64,000 bases of DNA from Chloroflexota bacterium (GTDB taxonomy: Bacteria; Chloroflexota; Dehalococcoidia; Lucifugimonadales; GCA-2719675): NCBI GenBank assembly GCA_002719675.1, contig PBID01000003.1, positions 36,226-100,225 of the forward strand. Direction: 5' to 3'. Shown here in pieces: positions 1 to 7,707 of this stretch. Positions within the stretch are counted from its first letter, which is position 1, and each line of letters starts with the position of its first letter. The translations under genes and the position numbers were made by a program. The notes below the pieces were generated by a model. The model ran no database searches and was not told the DNA's origin. It saw nothing but the letters and a program-made list of their open reading frames with translations.

Positions 1-896
1 GTGAAATTTTTGGGTTTTTAGGTCCAAATGGAGCAGGTAAAACTACTACTATAAATGTACTATGTACCCTACTAAAACAGTCTTCAGGAGAAGCATATCT
101 AGACAATCTTGAAATTTCTAGAAATCAAGGTGAAATTAGAAAACGAATAGGATTGGTTTTTCAAGACACAACGCTTGATGACTATTTAACAGCTGAAGAA
201 AATATCAAATTTCATGGCTATGCTTACAATATGCCAAAAAATCTACTCGCCCAACGCACAGAAAATTTACTTAAGATGATGGATCTATGGGATCGTAGAA
301 AAGAAAATGTACGAAGCTATTCTGGTGGAATGAAACGGAGACTTGAAATAGCTAGAGGTCTACTACATTTACCAAAAGTTTTATTTTTAGATGAACCAAC
401 ATTAGGATTAGATCCTCAAACACGTCGAAAAATTTGGGATCATATCAATGAAATTCGATTAAAAGATAAAATCACTATATTTATGACTACACACTACATG
501 GATGAAGCAGAAAATTGCAATAGAATTGCCATAATTGATCATGGAAAAATCATCGCTCTAAATAGCCCAGAAGGTCTCAAAATTGATCTAGGTGGAGATA
601 CTGTTGAAATTACAACTGAAAACGTTTCTGAAGCAGAAAAAGAAATTAAATCATTAAACCTTAAACCTACAATTACAAATAATAATATTTCATTCCAAGT
701 TCCAAACGGAAATGAATTCCTGCCAAATTTTGTACAAAATTTTCAACAAAAAATCATTTCTATCGAACTTAGAAGACCAACTCTTGATGACGTTTTTATT
801 TCATTGACTGGTAAAGCAATCCGGGAACAAAACCAAAGCTCCACTGACCAAATGAGATCTTGGCGAAATAGACGAGGAATGGGAGGATCTAGATAG
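1..896 (+). CDS. ABC exporter ATP-binding protein, DrrA-like (5' partial)
   Basis: The gene enters from the left edge; the open frame starts at base 3 and has no start codon in the window. It is the nucleotide-binding subunit of an ABC-2 type exporter that couples ATP hydrolysis to export across the inner membrane. Visible motifs are Walker A (GPNGAGKTT, encoded near bases 27-53), a Q-loop (VFQDTTLDD), the signature YSGGMKRR, Walker B with catalytic Glu (LFLDEPTLGLD) and the switch His (MTTHYMDEAE). The C-terminal 80 or so residues, ending in RPTLDDVFISLTG, match the DUF4162-type tail of the daunorubicin-resistance family. Its TAG stop shares a base with the GTG start of the permease, so the two are translationally coupled. 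The substrate cannot be read from sequence. Only about the first 25 residues are missing. Confidence 0.93.
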   Translation, partial: EIFGFLGPNGAGKTTTINVLCTLLKQSSGEAYLDNLEISRNQGEIRKRIGLVFQDTTLDDYLTAEENIKFHGYAYNMPKNLLAQRTENLLKMMDLWDRRKENVRSYSGGMKRRLEIARGLLHLPKVLFLDEPTLGLDPQTRRKIWDHINEIRLKDKITIFMTTHYMDEAENCNRIAIIDHGKIIALNSPEGLKIDLGGDTVEITTENVSEAEKEIKSLNLKPTITNNNISFQVPNGNEFLPNFVQNFQQKIISIELRRPTLDDVFISLTGKAIREQNQSSTDQMRSWRNRRGMGGSR

Positions 897-1705
897 TGGC
901 AAAAGAATTTTTTCGAAGTATCTATGTTGTAACATACAGAGAAATATTAAGGTTTATCAGGGAACGATCAAGGCTGATTTCTGCATTTTTAATGCCAATA
1001 ATGTTTCTAGTAGTTTTTGGTGCAGGTTTCAACCGGCTAATAGGAGAAATTTCTCCAGGAGTTGATTTTATTCAATTTATGTTTCCGGGAATCCTAGCTA
1101 TGACTGTGGTGATGGGGTCACTTTTTTCAGCATTATCAATCGTATGGGATCGAGAATTCGGATTTTTGAAAGAATTACTAATCGCTCCATTAAGCAGGAC
1201 AGGAATTATACTAGGAAAAGCACTAGGTGGTGCTTTAACTTCTTCAATACGAGGATTAATTTTACTAGGATTTGCCCCAGTAATTGGAATAAATATTACT
1301 CCAGCCCTGGTTATAAAATTAATTCCTATGATTCTATTGCTTTCAATTACACTGTCAGGAGTAGGATTTGTTATCGCTGCAAGAATGCGGTCACAACAAG
1401 GATTCCAAGGAATTATGAATTTTGTATTTTTCCCAATAATTTTTCTGTCTGGTGTTTTCTTCCCCTTAACCTCAACACCAAACATAATCCAGACACTTTC
1501 TAAATTTAACCCAATGACATATGGTGTAGATGCTCTACGTCAAATATTTTTCAATGACCTAAATGTAATAGACAAAAACATTCAACCAATTGGAATAGAA
1601 ATTTTTGGACACATAACTACGGTTTGGGAAAACATTACTATTCTCTCAGTTATAGGAATAATATTAATGATGATTGCAACTTGGATGTTCTCAAAACAAG
1701 AATAA
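896..1705 (+). CDS. ABC-2 type permease, DrrB-like
   Basis: Membrane subunit of the exporter encoded by the preceding gene. The 269-residue protein begins with a short cytoplasmic stretch (KEFFRSIYVVTYREILRFIRERSRL) typical of ABC-2 permeases, followed by about six hydrophobic segments (roughly residues 28-48, 60-83, 108-133, 140-162, 170-192 and 243-263). The family motif region around FLSGVFFPL and FNPMTYGVDALRQ is conserved. The GTG start at 896 overlaps the upstream TAG by one base. The pair could export a drug, a lipid-linked compound or a polysaccharide; nothing here chooses among these. It ends only 5 bases from the convergent lipoprotein gene, with no terminator hairpin between them. 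Confidence 0.92.
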   Translation: MAKEFFRSIYVVTYREILRFIRERSRLISAFLMPIMFLVVFGAGFNRLIGEISPGVDFIQFMFPGILAMTVVMGSLFSALSIVWDREFGFLKELLIAPLSRTGIILGKALGGALTSSIRGLILLGFAPVIGINITPALVIKLIPMILLLSITLSGVGFVIAARMRSQQGFQGIMNFVFFPIIFLSGVFFPLTSTPNIIQTLSKFNPMTYGVDALRQIFFNDLNVIDKNIQPIGIEIFGHITTVWENITILSVIGIILMMIATWMFSKQE

Positions 1706-1710
1706 TTAAA

Positions 1711-2181
1711 TTAATCTGATATCTTCACCGCTTTGCTCCAAGTCCATCCTTCTACTCCTGTTTCGACTGATCGAACTTTTGTGATACTAATGTTATATCG
1801 ATTAGAGTTGTCATCATCAATTTTATGTAAAACCCATAAACATCTAGCTTCTTCAACAATATAAACTTCTGTTCCAATATCCAAGCCATCCTTAATGCCA
1901 GAAACAACGCAAAATTCTTCCCTCTGAGCACCACCAGAACCACCTACATATCTATTATTTAACATATCATATTCAAAAGATTCCCATAGAGTGGATGGCA
2001 ATTCTCTTTCTATAGTTTGTCCTTGTTTTGTTTTCACATTAAAACCACCCTGTGGAGCACTGATAACTGACGCTTCTACGATTATACCTTTCATCATTTT
2101 AGATGAACCTGAACATGCACATGACAAAATTATTATTGAAAAAAAGAAAATAAATAAAAACAGATTATTTTGTTTCATCAT
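1711..2181 (-). CDS. putative lipoprotein of unknown function
   Basis: 156 residues. The N-terminus has two methionines, a Lys, a strongly hydrophobic stretch (LFLFIFFFSIIIL) and then SCACSGSS, which reads as a type II signal peptide with a lipobox Cys near residue 20. A membrane-anchored, periplasm- or outside-facing protein is therefore likely. The remainder is a small soluble domain with a Gly-rich patch (YVGGSGGAQREEF) and a C-terminal WTWSK; I recognise no family. An AGAGG ribosome-binding site lies just upstream of the ATG at 2181. It is the last gene of a minus-strand run (Nudix, acetyltransferase, folC, fabF), 31 bases after fabF. Confidence 0.72.
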   Translation of the reverse strand: MMKQNNLFLFIFFFSIIILSCACSGSSKMMKGIIVEASVISAPQGGFNVKTKQGQTIERELPSTLWESFEYDMLNNRYVGGSGGAQREEFCVVSGIKDGLDIGTEVYIVEEARCLWVLHKIDDDNSNRYNISITKVRSVETGVEGWTWSKAVKISD

Positions 2182-2212
2182 TAAACCTCTAATATCCTTA
2201 ATTTAAATCTAA

Positions 2213-3460
2213 TTATTGATCAAATGCTCTAAGTACTAAACAAGCGTTCTGTCCGCCAAATCCAAAGCTATTAGACAATGCTGTCTGAATATCTTTAACC
2301 CGAGATTTGTTTGGAACATAATCTAGATCACATTGTTTATCTGGAGTTTTGTAATTAATTGTAGGATGAATTACGCCATTAACTATACTTAAAATAGAAG
2401 CAACAGCTTCAAGTGCACCTGCTCCACCTAAAACATGTCCTATCATAGACTTTGTTGAACTAATAGGAATCTTGGGAGCTAATGATCCAAAAGTTTTTTT
2501 AATTGCTAAAGTTTCGGATAAATCATTCATTGGAGTTGAAGTACCATGTGCATTGATATAATCAATTTCACTTTTTGTGATTTGTGAATCCTTCAATGAA
2601 TTCATAATAGCTCGAAAGGCTCCATCACCATCTTTATCTGGCTGAACTAAATGGTAAGCATCAGAAGAAACACCATATCCTAATATTTCTGCATAAATAT
2701 CAGCGCCTCTATCCATGGCATGTTTTTCAGTTTCCAAAATCAACATAGCAGCCCCTTCAGCAGGAACAAAACCATCTCGATTTGCATCAAAAGGCTTACT
2801 TGCAGTTTTAGGATTTTCATTTTGACTAGTTAAAGCACGAATGGTACTAAATCCTCCTAATCCCAATTGGCTAATACCTGCCTCGCAACCTCCAGCTAAT
2901 ATCACATTAGCATATCCCTTTTTTAAAACTTCTGCGGCTTCACCAATACTTTGAGTCCCAGCAGCACAAGCGGTAGTTATAGTAGATGTATAACCTTTAA
3001 TTCCAAAAACTCTGCTCACATTTGCTGCAGCCATATTTGGCAAAATCATTGGAATAAAAAATGGACTAACTCTCATTGCCCCTTTATCTACCAAAAGTCT
3101 AGCATTTGCTTCTATATCAGGGAAACCTCCATTGCCATTGCCAACAAAAACTCCAATTTCATCTACGTTTTCATCCGAAATATCAATTCCTGAATCAACA
3201 ATAGCCATCTGTGACGCAGCAACAGCTAATTGTGAAAACCTAGCCATTCTTTTAGCATCTTTTAAATCCATATAATCTGAAGGGTCAAAATCCTTAACCT
3301 CTCCTGCAATTTTACAGGGAAACGGCGAAGGATCACATAGAGTAATTGGAGCAATTCCAGAAATACCATTTACTAAAGAATTCCAAAATTGATCAACAGT
3401 TTTCCCCACAGGGCTAACAACACCTATTCCGGTAACAACAACTCGATTTTTAGTATCCAT
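2213..3460 (-). CDS. fabF: 3-oxoacyl-[acyl-carrier-protein] synthase II
   Basis: Condensing enzyme of type II fatty-acid elongation: it extends acyl-ACP with malonyl-ACP in the cytoplasm. 415 residues, the usual length for FabF. The Cys-His-His triad is complete: Cys165 in TTACAAGTQ, His305 in NAHGTSTP and His342 in KSMIGHVLGGAG, with Lys337 in the same loop. The N-terminus RVVVTGIGVVSPVG and the C-terminal NSFGFGGQNA are family hallmarks. The ATG start is preceded by a GAGG ribosome-binding site. No acpP or other fab gene is adjacent; its neighbours are folC and a lipoprotein gene. FabB is a less likely alternative because the thiolase-fold core is of the FabF type throughout. Confidence 0.95.
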   Translation of the reverse strand: MDTKNRVVVTGIGVVSPVGKTVDQFWNSLVNGISGIAPITLCDPSPFPCKIAGEVKDFDPSDYMDLKDAKRMARFSQLAVAASQMAIVDSGIDISDENVDEIGVFVGNGNGGFPDIEANARLLVDKGAMRVSPFFIPMILPNMAAANVSRVFGIKGYTSTITTACAAGTQSIGEAAEVLKKGYANVILAGGCEAGISQLGLGGFSTIRALTSQNENPKTASKPFDANRDGFVPAEGAAMLILETEKHAMDRGADIYAEILGYGVSSDAYHLVQPDKDGDGAFRAIMNSLKDSQITKSEIDYINAHGTSTPMNDLSETLAIKKTFGSLAPKIPISSTKSMIGHVLGGAGALEAVASILSIVNGVIHPTINYKTPDKQCDLDYVPNKSRVKDIQTALSNSFGFGGQNACLVLRAFDQ

Positions 3461-3537
3461 CTAAACCTCAAAAATCATTGAATTAAATTATTAAAATCCC
3501 TTATATATCTATATTGAATCTCAACTATTCCCCTTAA

Positions 3538-4890
3538 TTATATATCCGGATATGTTTCAAAATCCACGTGTTTGACGTATTGAATTGCTTCAGCAGCAAC
3601 TGAAAGAGAACCTGTAACCAATATTAATGAATTTTTTGAAGCATTAGTTAATGCAATCTTTATACCCTCAGACACACTGTTTTCTAAGCCAATTAAAGGG
3701 ATCTTTTTAGAAAGTAATATGTCAAAAACATCCTTGGAGGGTAATGCTCTGGGTTCGCGTGAATTTACAGCTACAAACTTTGAATTGATTCCAACAAACT
3801 CGTTCAATATTTCATCTAAATTATGACCTCTTAAAACTCCTATAACAGTAATAATTTCTTCAAAGAGAAAGTCTTTTTTTATTGATATCAACGTTTTTTT
3901 CATACCATGTGAATTGTGAGAGCCATCAGCAATCAATATATTCGGATCCTTTTGTAAAACTTCTAATCTTCCACTCCAATCAAAATTTTTTACCCCACTA
4001 GTAATACTTTTATCTGACACTTCAAATCCATATGATTGAATTTCATCAATTACTGATATAGCCGTCGCGATATTCTCCATTTGATAATTTGCTAAATTCT
4101 TTGTAAATAAAGAGACTTCTTTTTCGCTACTTTTTAAAACAAACTTTTGGCCTGAAAGATCAAAATGTGTCCTGGTCCAAGAATATTTTTCCCTTACTGA
4201 AATCATTTCGCAATCTTTAGATCTTGAGATATTAGAAATTATTTTGAAAGCATCTGTAGTTTGAGGAGAAACCACCACTGGAATTTGGTTTTTAATTATT
4301 CCAGATTTTTCAATAGCAATTTTTTCTATTGTATTCCCTAAAGTTCCAACGTGATCGAGACCAATTGGCGTTATCACAGTAACAGTAGGTTTAACCACAT
4401 TTGTTGCATCTAATCTTCCTCCAAGTCCAACTTCAATAATTTGCACATCAACATTTTTTTTCTTAAAGTATAAAAATGCCATTGCAGTAAGTGCTTCAAA
4501 ATAAGAGATATCTCCAAATTTGCTATCTACATGAACTTTTTCAATTGATTCTAGTATGGTAAAAAATATATCTGTAAAATCATCTTCAGAAATTATGTTT
4601 TGACCAAGCCTTATCCTTTCAGTAGGTTTATGAAGACTTGGAGAAGTATATAATCCTGTTAAATATCCCTCCTCATTTAAAATAGATGAAATGATTGCAG
4701 AAACGCTACCTTTGCCATTTGTTCCAGCAACATGAATTGTTGGAATATCCAAACATTCTTTACCAACAAAATCCATCAACAAAGACATTCTTTCAATATG
4801 AAATTGAGAATGATTTGGAGCAGTAAGAGAGCGTTCAAAATTAACCAATCTTGAAAGGGATTTCACAGCATTTTTATATTTAATAATCAT
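3538..4890 (-). CDS. folC: folylpolyglutamate synthase / dihydrofolate synthase
   Basis: Mur-ligase family enzyme that adds glutamate to folates, and in many bacteria also to dihydropteroate. 450 residues, a normal length. The ATP-binding loop GTNGKGS is at residues 56-62. Further markers are TSPSLHKPTERIR, the EVGLGGRLDATNVV segment, ITPIGLDHVGTLG with the metal-binding region, and ADGSHNSHG near residue 320. An N-terminal SRLVNFERSL and FHIERM match the substrate region of the family. It lies between an acetyltransferase gene 39 bases upstream and fabF 77 bases downstream, all on the minus strand. Whether it does one or both FolC reactions cannot be decided from sequence. Confidence 0.94.
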   Translation of the reverse strand: MIIKYKNAVKSLSRLVNFERSLTAPNHSQFHIERMSLLMDFVGKECLDIPTIHVAGTNGKGSVSAIISSILNEEGYLTGLYTSPSLHKPTERIRLGQNIISEDDFTDIFFTILESIEKVHVDSKFGDISYFEALTAMAFLYFKKKNVDVQIIEVGLGGRLDATNVVKPTVTVITPIGLDHVGTLGNTIEKIAIEKSGIIKNQIPVVVSPQTTDAFKIISNISRSKDCEMISVREKYSWTRTHFDLSGQKFVLKSSEKEVSLFTKNLANYQMENIATAISVIDEIQSYGFEVSDKSITSGVKNFDWSGRLEVLQKDPNILIADGSHNSHGMKKTLISIKKDFLFEEIITVIGVLRGHNLDEILNEFVGINSKFVAVNSREPRALPSKDVFDILLSKKIPLIGLENSVSEGIKIALTNASKNSLILVTGSLSVAAEAIQYVKHVDFETYPDI

Positions 4891-4929
4891 TAAACACCTA
4901 TCAAATCAAAAAATAATAAACAAATTAAT

Positions 4930-5502
4930 CTAAATTACCTGATCACGAAAAACTTCCATTAAAATAAATTTCATACCATTTCTGTTGATCGTATCAATCT
5001 CTTGCAATCCTGATTTAGTAAATGATTTTCTAGCACGAATATTCCAATCCAGAGTATGTAAATAAATCCTATCTAATTCTCTCGTATCAAAAACATGCTT
5101 GATAAGAACATTCATAGCATCAGTTCCATAACCTTTGCTTAAGTATTTTTCTTCACCGATTAAAATCCCTACTTCAACTTCTTTTTTTTTCATATCTAAT
5201 CCATAGTACATACAATTACCTATATGTACACCATCAATTGTGTCGATTGAAAAACGTTTTGATGTCGGATTTTCATATATCAATTCATCTCTTTCGAGAG
5301 AATAAAATTCCTCATAAGACATCCTAACCGGATGAGTTGCATCCAGTATGGCCAAATTCCTATCACACCTCCAACGATAATCATTAGAAATATCTTCCAA
5401 AGCTTTATCTCTCAAAACAACTAAATTGCCTTTAAGATAAATTGCTTTTTGCTTAATAGGAACGTGGTCTTCTTTCTTGAACCATGGAAATCCCCTTTGC
5501 AA
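4930..5502 (-). CDS. GNAT-family N-acetyltransferase (RimJ/RimL-like)
   Basis: 190 residues. The fold is recognisable from YLKGNLVVLRDKALEDI at the start, IDGVHIGNCMYYGLD, the acetyl-CoA pyrophosphate loop region EEKYLSKGYGTDAMNVLIKHVF and LDRIYLHTLDWNIRARKSFTKSGLQE. These are features of the RimJ/RimL/SpeG type, which acetylates protein N-termini, ribosomal proteins or small amines. The substrate is unknown. The start is TTG at 5502 with a GAGGTG ribosome-binding site 7 bases ahead; it lies 50 bases inside the upstream Nudix gene. No ATG or GTG in frame gives a plausible alternative, so the long overlap looks real. Confidence 0.85.
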   Translation of the reverse strand: MQRGFPWFKKEDHVPIKQKAIYLKGNLVVLRDKALEDISNDYRWRCDRNLAILDATHPVRMSYEEFYSLERDELIYENPTSKRFSIDTIDGVHIGNCMYYGLDMKKKEVEVGILIGEEKYLSKGYGTDAMNVLIKHVFDTRELDRIYLHTLDWNIRARKSFTKSGLQEIDTINRNGMKFILMEVFRDQVI

Positions 5503-5908
5503 GAATTAACACCTCATCTTTATATGTTAAAATTTTTTTTGCTTCCTCATAATTAACCCAAATAACCCTGTCAAATTCATCGTCATGATTTGAAACATCA
5601 CCTCCAACGGCAATCATCAGATAGTAAAACACTATTTTTTGATTAATTACATTAAACTTAAAATCTGAAAAATTATAGCCAATTGATCCAATTAAATTTT
5701 CAAAGACTGTTTTAATTCCCGTCTCTTCATTAACTTCTCTTAAAGCAGTATCGATAATATTTTCTCCAGCTTCAGGTGTACCCTTAGGAAGAGCCCATAA
5801 ATTCGAATTATCTCGTCCGCAAATTAAAACTTGTAAATTTTCAGAATTAAACCTGTAGACCACTCCTCCAGCTGACACACAATGATTTATTTTTTCAAAT
5901 TTGCCCAT
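5453..5908 (-). CDS. Nudix hydrolase
   Basis: 151 residues. The Nudix box is complete: Gly43, Glu49 and the REVNEETGI segment at residues 57-65, which bind the metal that activates water for pyrophosphate hydrolysis. The N-terminal SAGGVVYRF and LWALPKGTPEAGE resemble the diadenosine polyphosphate / MutT-like group, but a precise substrate cannot be given. It is the first gene of a minus-strand run and is divergent from the pyrimidine operon, with about 180 bases between. Its last 50 bases overlap the next gene, suggesting translational coupling. Confidence 0.9.
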   Translation of the reverse strand: MGKFEKINHCVSAGGVVYRFNSENLQVLICGRDNSNLWALPKGTPEAGENIIDTALREVNEETGIKTVFENLIGSIGYNFSDFKFNVINQKIVFYYLMIAVGGDVSNHDDEFDRVIWVNYEEAKKILTYKDEVLILAKGISMVQERRPRSY

Positions 5909-6016
5909 AAATTAATCTCAATCGATATACGAATTGTAATTTCTAATCAAAATCTACGTCAATATATTCCAAGATCATATCTAGAAGATATTCTAAAAAG
6001 CTGAATTTGAAAATAG

Positions 6017-6043
6017 TTGAATTATTAAAAAATATTCTATAAA
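6017..6043 (+). promoter_or_regulatory. candidate promoter of the pyr operon
   Basis: A TTGAAT element at 6017-6022 is followed after 15 bases by TATAAA at 6038-6043; TAAAAT at 6040-6045 gives 17-base spacing. It sits in the 183-base gap between the divergent Nudix gene and pyrR and would start a leader of about 110 bases. This is a motif match in AT-rich DNA and is weak evidence on its own. Confidence 0.35.
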
Positions 6044-6088
6044 ATTTAAACGTTACATAAGATTATTGGTATTTCCTTTTAAGTCAGT

Positions 6089-6166
6089 TCTGTGAAACAG
6101 ACAAGGGGCTACGAACAAAGATTCGTTGATGATGGTTGTTCCCCCCTTGCAGGGGGTTTTTTTTTG
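6089..6166 (+). promoter_or_regulatory. pyr operon leader: antiterminator/terminator switch
   Basis: Two mutually exclusive structures can be drawn. CAAGGGG at 6102-6108 can pair with CCCCTTG at 6143-6149 (antiterminator). The same C-run can instead pair with GGGGG at 6152-6156 to make a terminator followed by nine T. Between the antiterminator arms, ACGAA (6111-6115) and TTCGT (6122-6126) form an inner hairpin; upstream, TCTGT-gaa-ACAGA (6089-6101) forms another that abuts the antiterminator arm. Since the first gene encodes PyrR, an RNA-binding attenuator in Gram-positive bacteria, PyrR-dependent attenuation by UMP/UTP is the natural reading. I do not see the Bacillus PyrR-binding consensus, so the regulator is inferred. 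Confidence 0.65.
6142..6165 (+). terminator. intrinsic attenuator terminator ahead of pyrR
   Basis: CCCCC (6142-6146), loop TTGCA, GGGGG (6152-6156), then nine T (6157-6165). The 3' arm with its preceding A reads AGGGGG, which lies 7 bases before the TTG start of pyrR at 6164, so this arm can also serve as the ribosome-binding site. Confidence 0.75.
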
Positions 6167-6733
6167 ACAAAAAATTTAGAACCAAAAAAAATATTTGATT
6201 CTGAACAAATACATAGATCATTAAAAAGAATTTCACATGAAATTCTTGAAAAAAATCATGGTGCCAATAAAATATTACTACTAGGCATACATACTAGAGG
6301 TTTTCCTTTAGCAAATCGAATTTCTAAATTAATTTGTCAAACAGAAGGAATAACTGTACCTTGTGTTCCTTTAGGAATAAACCAATATAGAGACGATATT
6401 ATTCCACCTAAACCTCGTAATAAAACTCCTTTAAAAAACACACCACAGGTCAAAATTGAAGATAAAACTATAATTTTAGTAGATGACGTTTTATATACGG
6501 GAAGAAGTATACGAGCTGCAATGGACGCAATTACTGATTCAGGAAGACCAAGTAAAATTCAACTTGCCGTTCTCGTAGACAGAGGCCATAGAGAATATCC
6601 AATTCGACCTGATTATGTCGGTAAAAATATCCCCACCAGTCAAAATGAAAAAGTCCAAGTGTTATTGAAAGAAACAGATGGTATAGATGAAATATTAATA
6701 AGTCATCAGGAAAATAAAATTGAAAAACATTAA
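6164..6733 (+). CDS. pyrR: bifunctional pyr operon regulator / uracil phosphoribosyltransferase
   Basis: PyrR senses UMP/UTP, binds the pyr mRNA leader and usually also makes UMP from uracil and PRPP. The PRPP-binding loop VDDVLYTGRSIRAAMDAI is intact, as are the LLGIHTRGFPLANR and AVLVDRGHRE segments of the family. From the TTG at 6164 the protein is 189 residues and its N-terminus (KKIFDSEQIHRSLKRISHEILE) lines up with other PyrR proteins. The reading frame stays open upstream to a GTG at 6092, but those 24 residues are encoded by the leader and terminator hairpin and are not PyrR-like. The ribosome-binding site lies in the terminator 3' arm. The gene overlaps pyrB by 14 bases. Confidence 0.9.
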   Translation: MTKNLEPKKIFDSEQIHRSLKRISHEILEKNHGANKILLLGIHTRGFPLANRISKLICQTEGITVPCVPLGINQYRDDIIPPKPRNKTPLKNTPQVKIEDKTIILVDDVLYTGRSIRAAMDAITDSGRPSKIQLAVLVDRGHREYPIRPDYVGKNIPTSQNEKVQVLLKETDGIDEILISHQENKIEKH

Positions 6734-7664
6734 TCAAAATTTACTAGATTTAGATTTATTATCTTCAAAAGAAATTGAAGAAATATTGAAGTCTGCTCAA
6801 AAAATGGAAGGTATATTTTATAAAAACTCCAAAAATAAACCTTTAATGCTTAATAAAACAATTGCTGGTCTATTTTTTGAACCAAGCACCAGGACCAGAA
6901 TTTCATTTGAACATGCAAGTAATTTATTGGGAATAAAATATATTGATTTATCTCTAAATGAAAGCAGTATTAAAAAAGGTGAATCTTTACTTAACACATC
7001 ACTAACATTACAAGCAATGAAAGTTGACGGATTAATCCTTAGACATCCACACTCAGGGGCACCTTATTCCCTTCTTGGTCAAATCAATACCTCAATAATT
7101 AATGCAGGTGATGGAACACATGCTCATCCAAGCCAAGCATTAACAGATTTATATACAATTAAAAAACACTTTGGGCAAATTAAAGGACTAACGATCCTTA
7201 TAGTTGGAGATATACTTTATAGTAGAGTAGCTAGATCAAATATCTTAGGTCTTTCCAAATTAGGTGCAATCATAAAAGTTTGTGCTCCGGCTACTTTATT
7301 ACCTATATCACTCCTGAAAGATAATTCTTATCAATACAATGACGCATACTCAAAAATATCTGTTTATACCAATTTGGAAGAAGCAATTGTTAATTCAAAC
7401 GTGGTAATGCCTCTTCGAATTCAAAAAGAAAGACAAATGAAAGGACATCTTCCATCTTTCTCCGAATATAATTCAATGTATGGAATAAACAACAAAATAC
7501 TAGAATTAGCTGAAAATGATGTAATGGTAATGCACCCAGGGCCTATGAACGAAGGTGTGGAAATTGACACCATTGTAGCTCATGGTAGCAAATCATTAAT
7601 TGAAAAACAGGTAGAAAACGGTATATCCGTCAAAATGGCTATTTTGGACAAAATATTAAATTAA
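6720..7664 (+). CDS. pyrB: aspartate carbamoyltransferase catalytic subunit
   Basis: Second step of de novo pyrimidine synthesis: carbamoyl phosphate plus aspartate gives carbamoyl-aspartate. 314 residues. The carbamoyl-phosphate loop STRTR is at residues 56-60 (FEPSTRTRISFE). Other family segments are LILRHPHSGAPYSL, NAGDGTHAHPSQALTDLYTI and VMHPGPMNEGVEI. The TTG start at 6720 is supported by AGGA at 6708-6711, 8 bases upstream, and lies 14 bases inside pyrR. There is no pyrI-like regulatory gene nearby, so the enzyme is probably the unregulated trimer or a PyrB-PyrC complex, with control at the mRNA leader. Confidence 0.96.
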   Translation: MKNINQNLLDLDLLSSKEIEEILKSAQKMEGIFYKNSKNKPLMLNKTIAGLFFEPSTRTRISFEHASNLLGIKYIDLSLNESSIKKGESLLNTSLTLQAMKVDGLILRHPHSGAPYSLLGQINTSIINAGDGTHAHPSQALTDLYTIKKHFGQIKGLTILIVGDILYSRVARSNILGLSKLGAIIKVCAPATLLPISLLKDNSYQYNDAYSKISVYTNLEEAIVNSNVVMPLRIQKERQMKGHLPSFSEYNSMYGINNKILELAENDVMVMHPGPMNEGVEIDTIVAHGSKSLIEKQVENGISVKMAILDKILN

Positions 7665-7707
7665 AAATTATGATTTTCTTACTCAAACATATATGTCAGG
7701 ATAATCA

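Noticed and set aside
6092..6163. GTG start at 6092 giving a longer PyrR
   Set aside because: The extra 24 residues are encoded by the leader and terminator hairpin and do not resemble PyrR; a ribosome-binding site precedes the TTG at 6164.
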